Shown here piece by piece: positions 63,649-64,000 of a stretch of DNA of 64,000 bases. A program made the translations under genes and the position numbers. The notes beneath the pieces were generated by a model. That model saw only the letters and a list, made by a program, of their open reading frames with translations. It was not told the origin of the DNA and did not search any database. Within the stretch, counting starts at the first letter, position 1. Each line of letters starts with the position of its first letter. Origin of the DNA: Mycobacterium sp. 1554424.7 (GTDB taxonomy: Bacteria; Actinomycetota; Actinomycetes; Mycobacteriales; Mycobacteriaceae); NCBI RefSeq assembly GCF_001665295.1, contig NZ_LZSE01000107.1, positions 54,233 to 118,232 on the forward strand, given 5' to 3'.

Positions 63649-64000
63649 TCGACCTGACCGTCGCCCAAATCGCCGAAATCGTCGGCGGCACACTGGCCGA
63701 CATCGCACCGGAGGACGCCGCCGAACTGCGCGTCACCGGCACCGTCGAGTTCGACTCGCGGGCCGTCGGCCCGGGCGGGCTGTTCCTGGCGCTGCCCGGG
63801 GCCCGCTCCGACGGCCACGACCACGCGGCCTCGGCCGTCGCGGCCCGCGCGGTCGCCGTGCTCGCGGCCCGGCCCGTCGGCGTCCCCGCCATCGTGGTCG
63901 CTCCCGAAGGCGCTCCCGGATCGCGGGCCGGGGTCCTCGAGCACGACGCCGACGGCTCGGGCGCGGCGGTCCTGGCCGCGCTGGCCAAACTGGCAACCGC
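63645..64000 (+). CDS. murF: UDP-N-acetylmuramoyl-tripeptide-D-alanyl-D-alanine ligase, N-terminal part
   Basis: The first 118 residues are present; the gene runs off the right edge. [20 protein letters not shown] and [29 protein letters not shown] belong to the substrate-binding domain of MurF. The ATP-binding motif is outside the window. The start is the GTG overlapping the murE stop. It adds D-Ala-D-Ala to complete the pentapeptide precursor. Confidence 0.92.
   Translation, partial: MIDLTVAQIAEIVGGTLADIAPEDAAELRVTGTVEFDSRAVGPGGLFLALPGARSDGHDHAASAVAARAVAVLAARPVGVPAIVVAPEGAPGSRAGVLEHDADGSGAAVLAALAKLAT

Overview
The window is high-GC (roughly 68-70%) actinobacterial chromosome. Its gene content and order match the stretch that in Mycobacterium tuberculosis H37Rv runs from glnA1 (Rv2220) to murF (Rv2157c), read in the opposite orientation. 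The proteins recall M. tuberculosis orthologues closely, but IS6110, Rv2209 and the PE_PGRS38-Rv2159 block are missing, and several genes absent from H37Rv at this place are present. This fits a slow-growing non-tuberculous mycobacterium, most likely of the M. avium complex. The species call is inference from recalled sequences, not a database search.

Layout. 1-6.1 kb: start of glnA1 with a GlnR-type operator, an RDD membrane protein, and the minus-strand lipoate block dlaT-(epimerase)-lipB-lipA-DUF4191. 6.2-10.5 kb: ephD, then a membrane protein, an SRPBCC protein and an FAD oxidoreductase that I do not recall at this position in H37Rv. 10.5-20.3 kb: pepB, a class III adenylate cyclase, gcvT, ilvE, a cobU-cobT-cobS cobalamin block behind a DUF3043 gene, a glycerate kinase and an A-type Fe-S carrier. 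20.3-24.1 kb: a membrane protein, adenosine kinase and asnB. 24.2-32.8 kb: the respiratory III-IV supercomplex genes ctaC-ctaF, mmpS3 and an associated membrane gene, then qcrCAB and ctaE. An AbiEi/DUF559-like nuclease gene flanked by 15-bp inverted repeats interrupts this block. 32.9-38.4 kb: trpD, a DEDDh plus GIY-YIG nuclease, a small double-CxxC protein, an NlpC/P60 peptidoglycan hydrolase and a membrane zinc-peptidase-like protein. 38.4-54.7 kb: envelope mannolipid and lipid genes (pimB', fadD15, two START-like proteins, an ArsA-like ATPase, an acyltransferase, a GT-C mannosyltransferase, mptA, idsA2) mixed with an RNase AS-type exoribonuclease, aroG, pknL with its DNA-binding substrate, and an MTHFR-like protein. 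54.7-64 kb: lppM, a GNAT acetyltransferase, a DUF3040 protein, and the start of the division/cell-wall (dcw) cluster mraZ-rsmH-ftsL-like-pbpB-murE-murF. The last gene is cut by the window end.

How the genes work together: dlaT needs the lipoyl groups made by lipB and lipA. The qcr and cta genes form one electron-transport supercomplex. The dcw cluster builds septal peptidoglycan and is probably autoregulated by MraZ, since three perfect TGGGG boxes at 10-bp pitch lie just upstream.

Most unusual non-coding features: long hairpins at several convergent gene junctions, three of which share a CCGGCCACCAGACG-type flank; a second dispersed repeat at two other convergent junctions; the inverted-repeat-bounded nuclease gene; and a P-loop ATPase whose only plausible start is a non-standard CTG. 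No tRNA, rRNA, CRISPR array, prophage or intact insertion sequence was seen.
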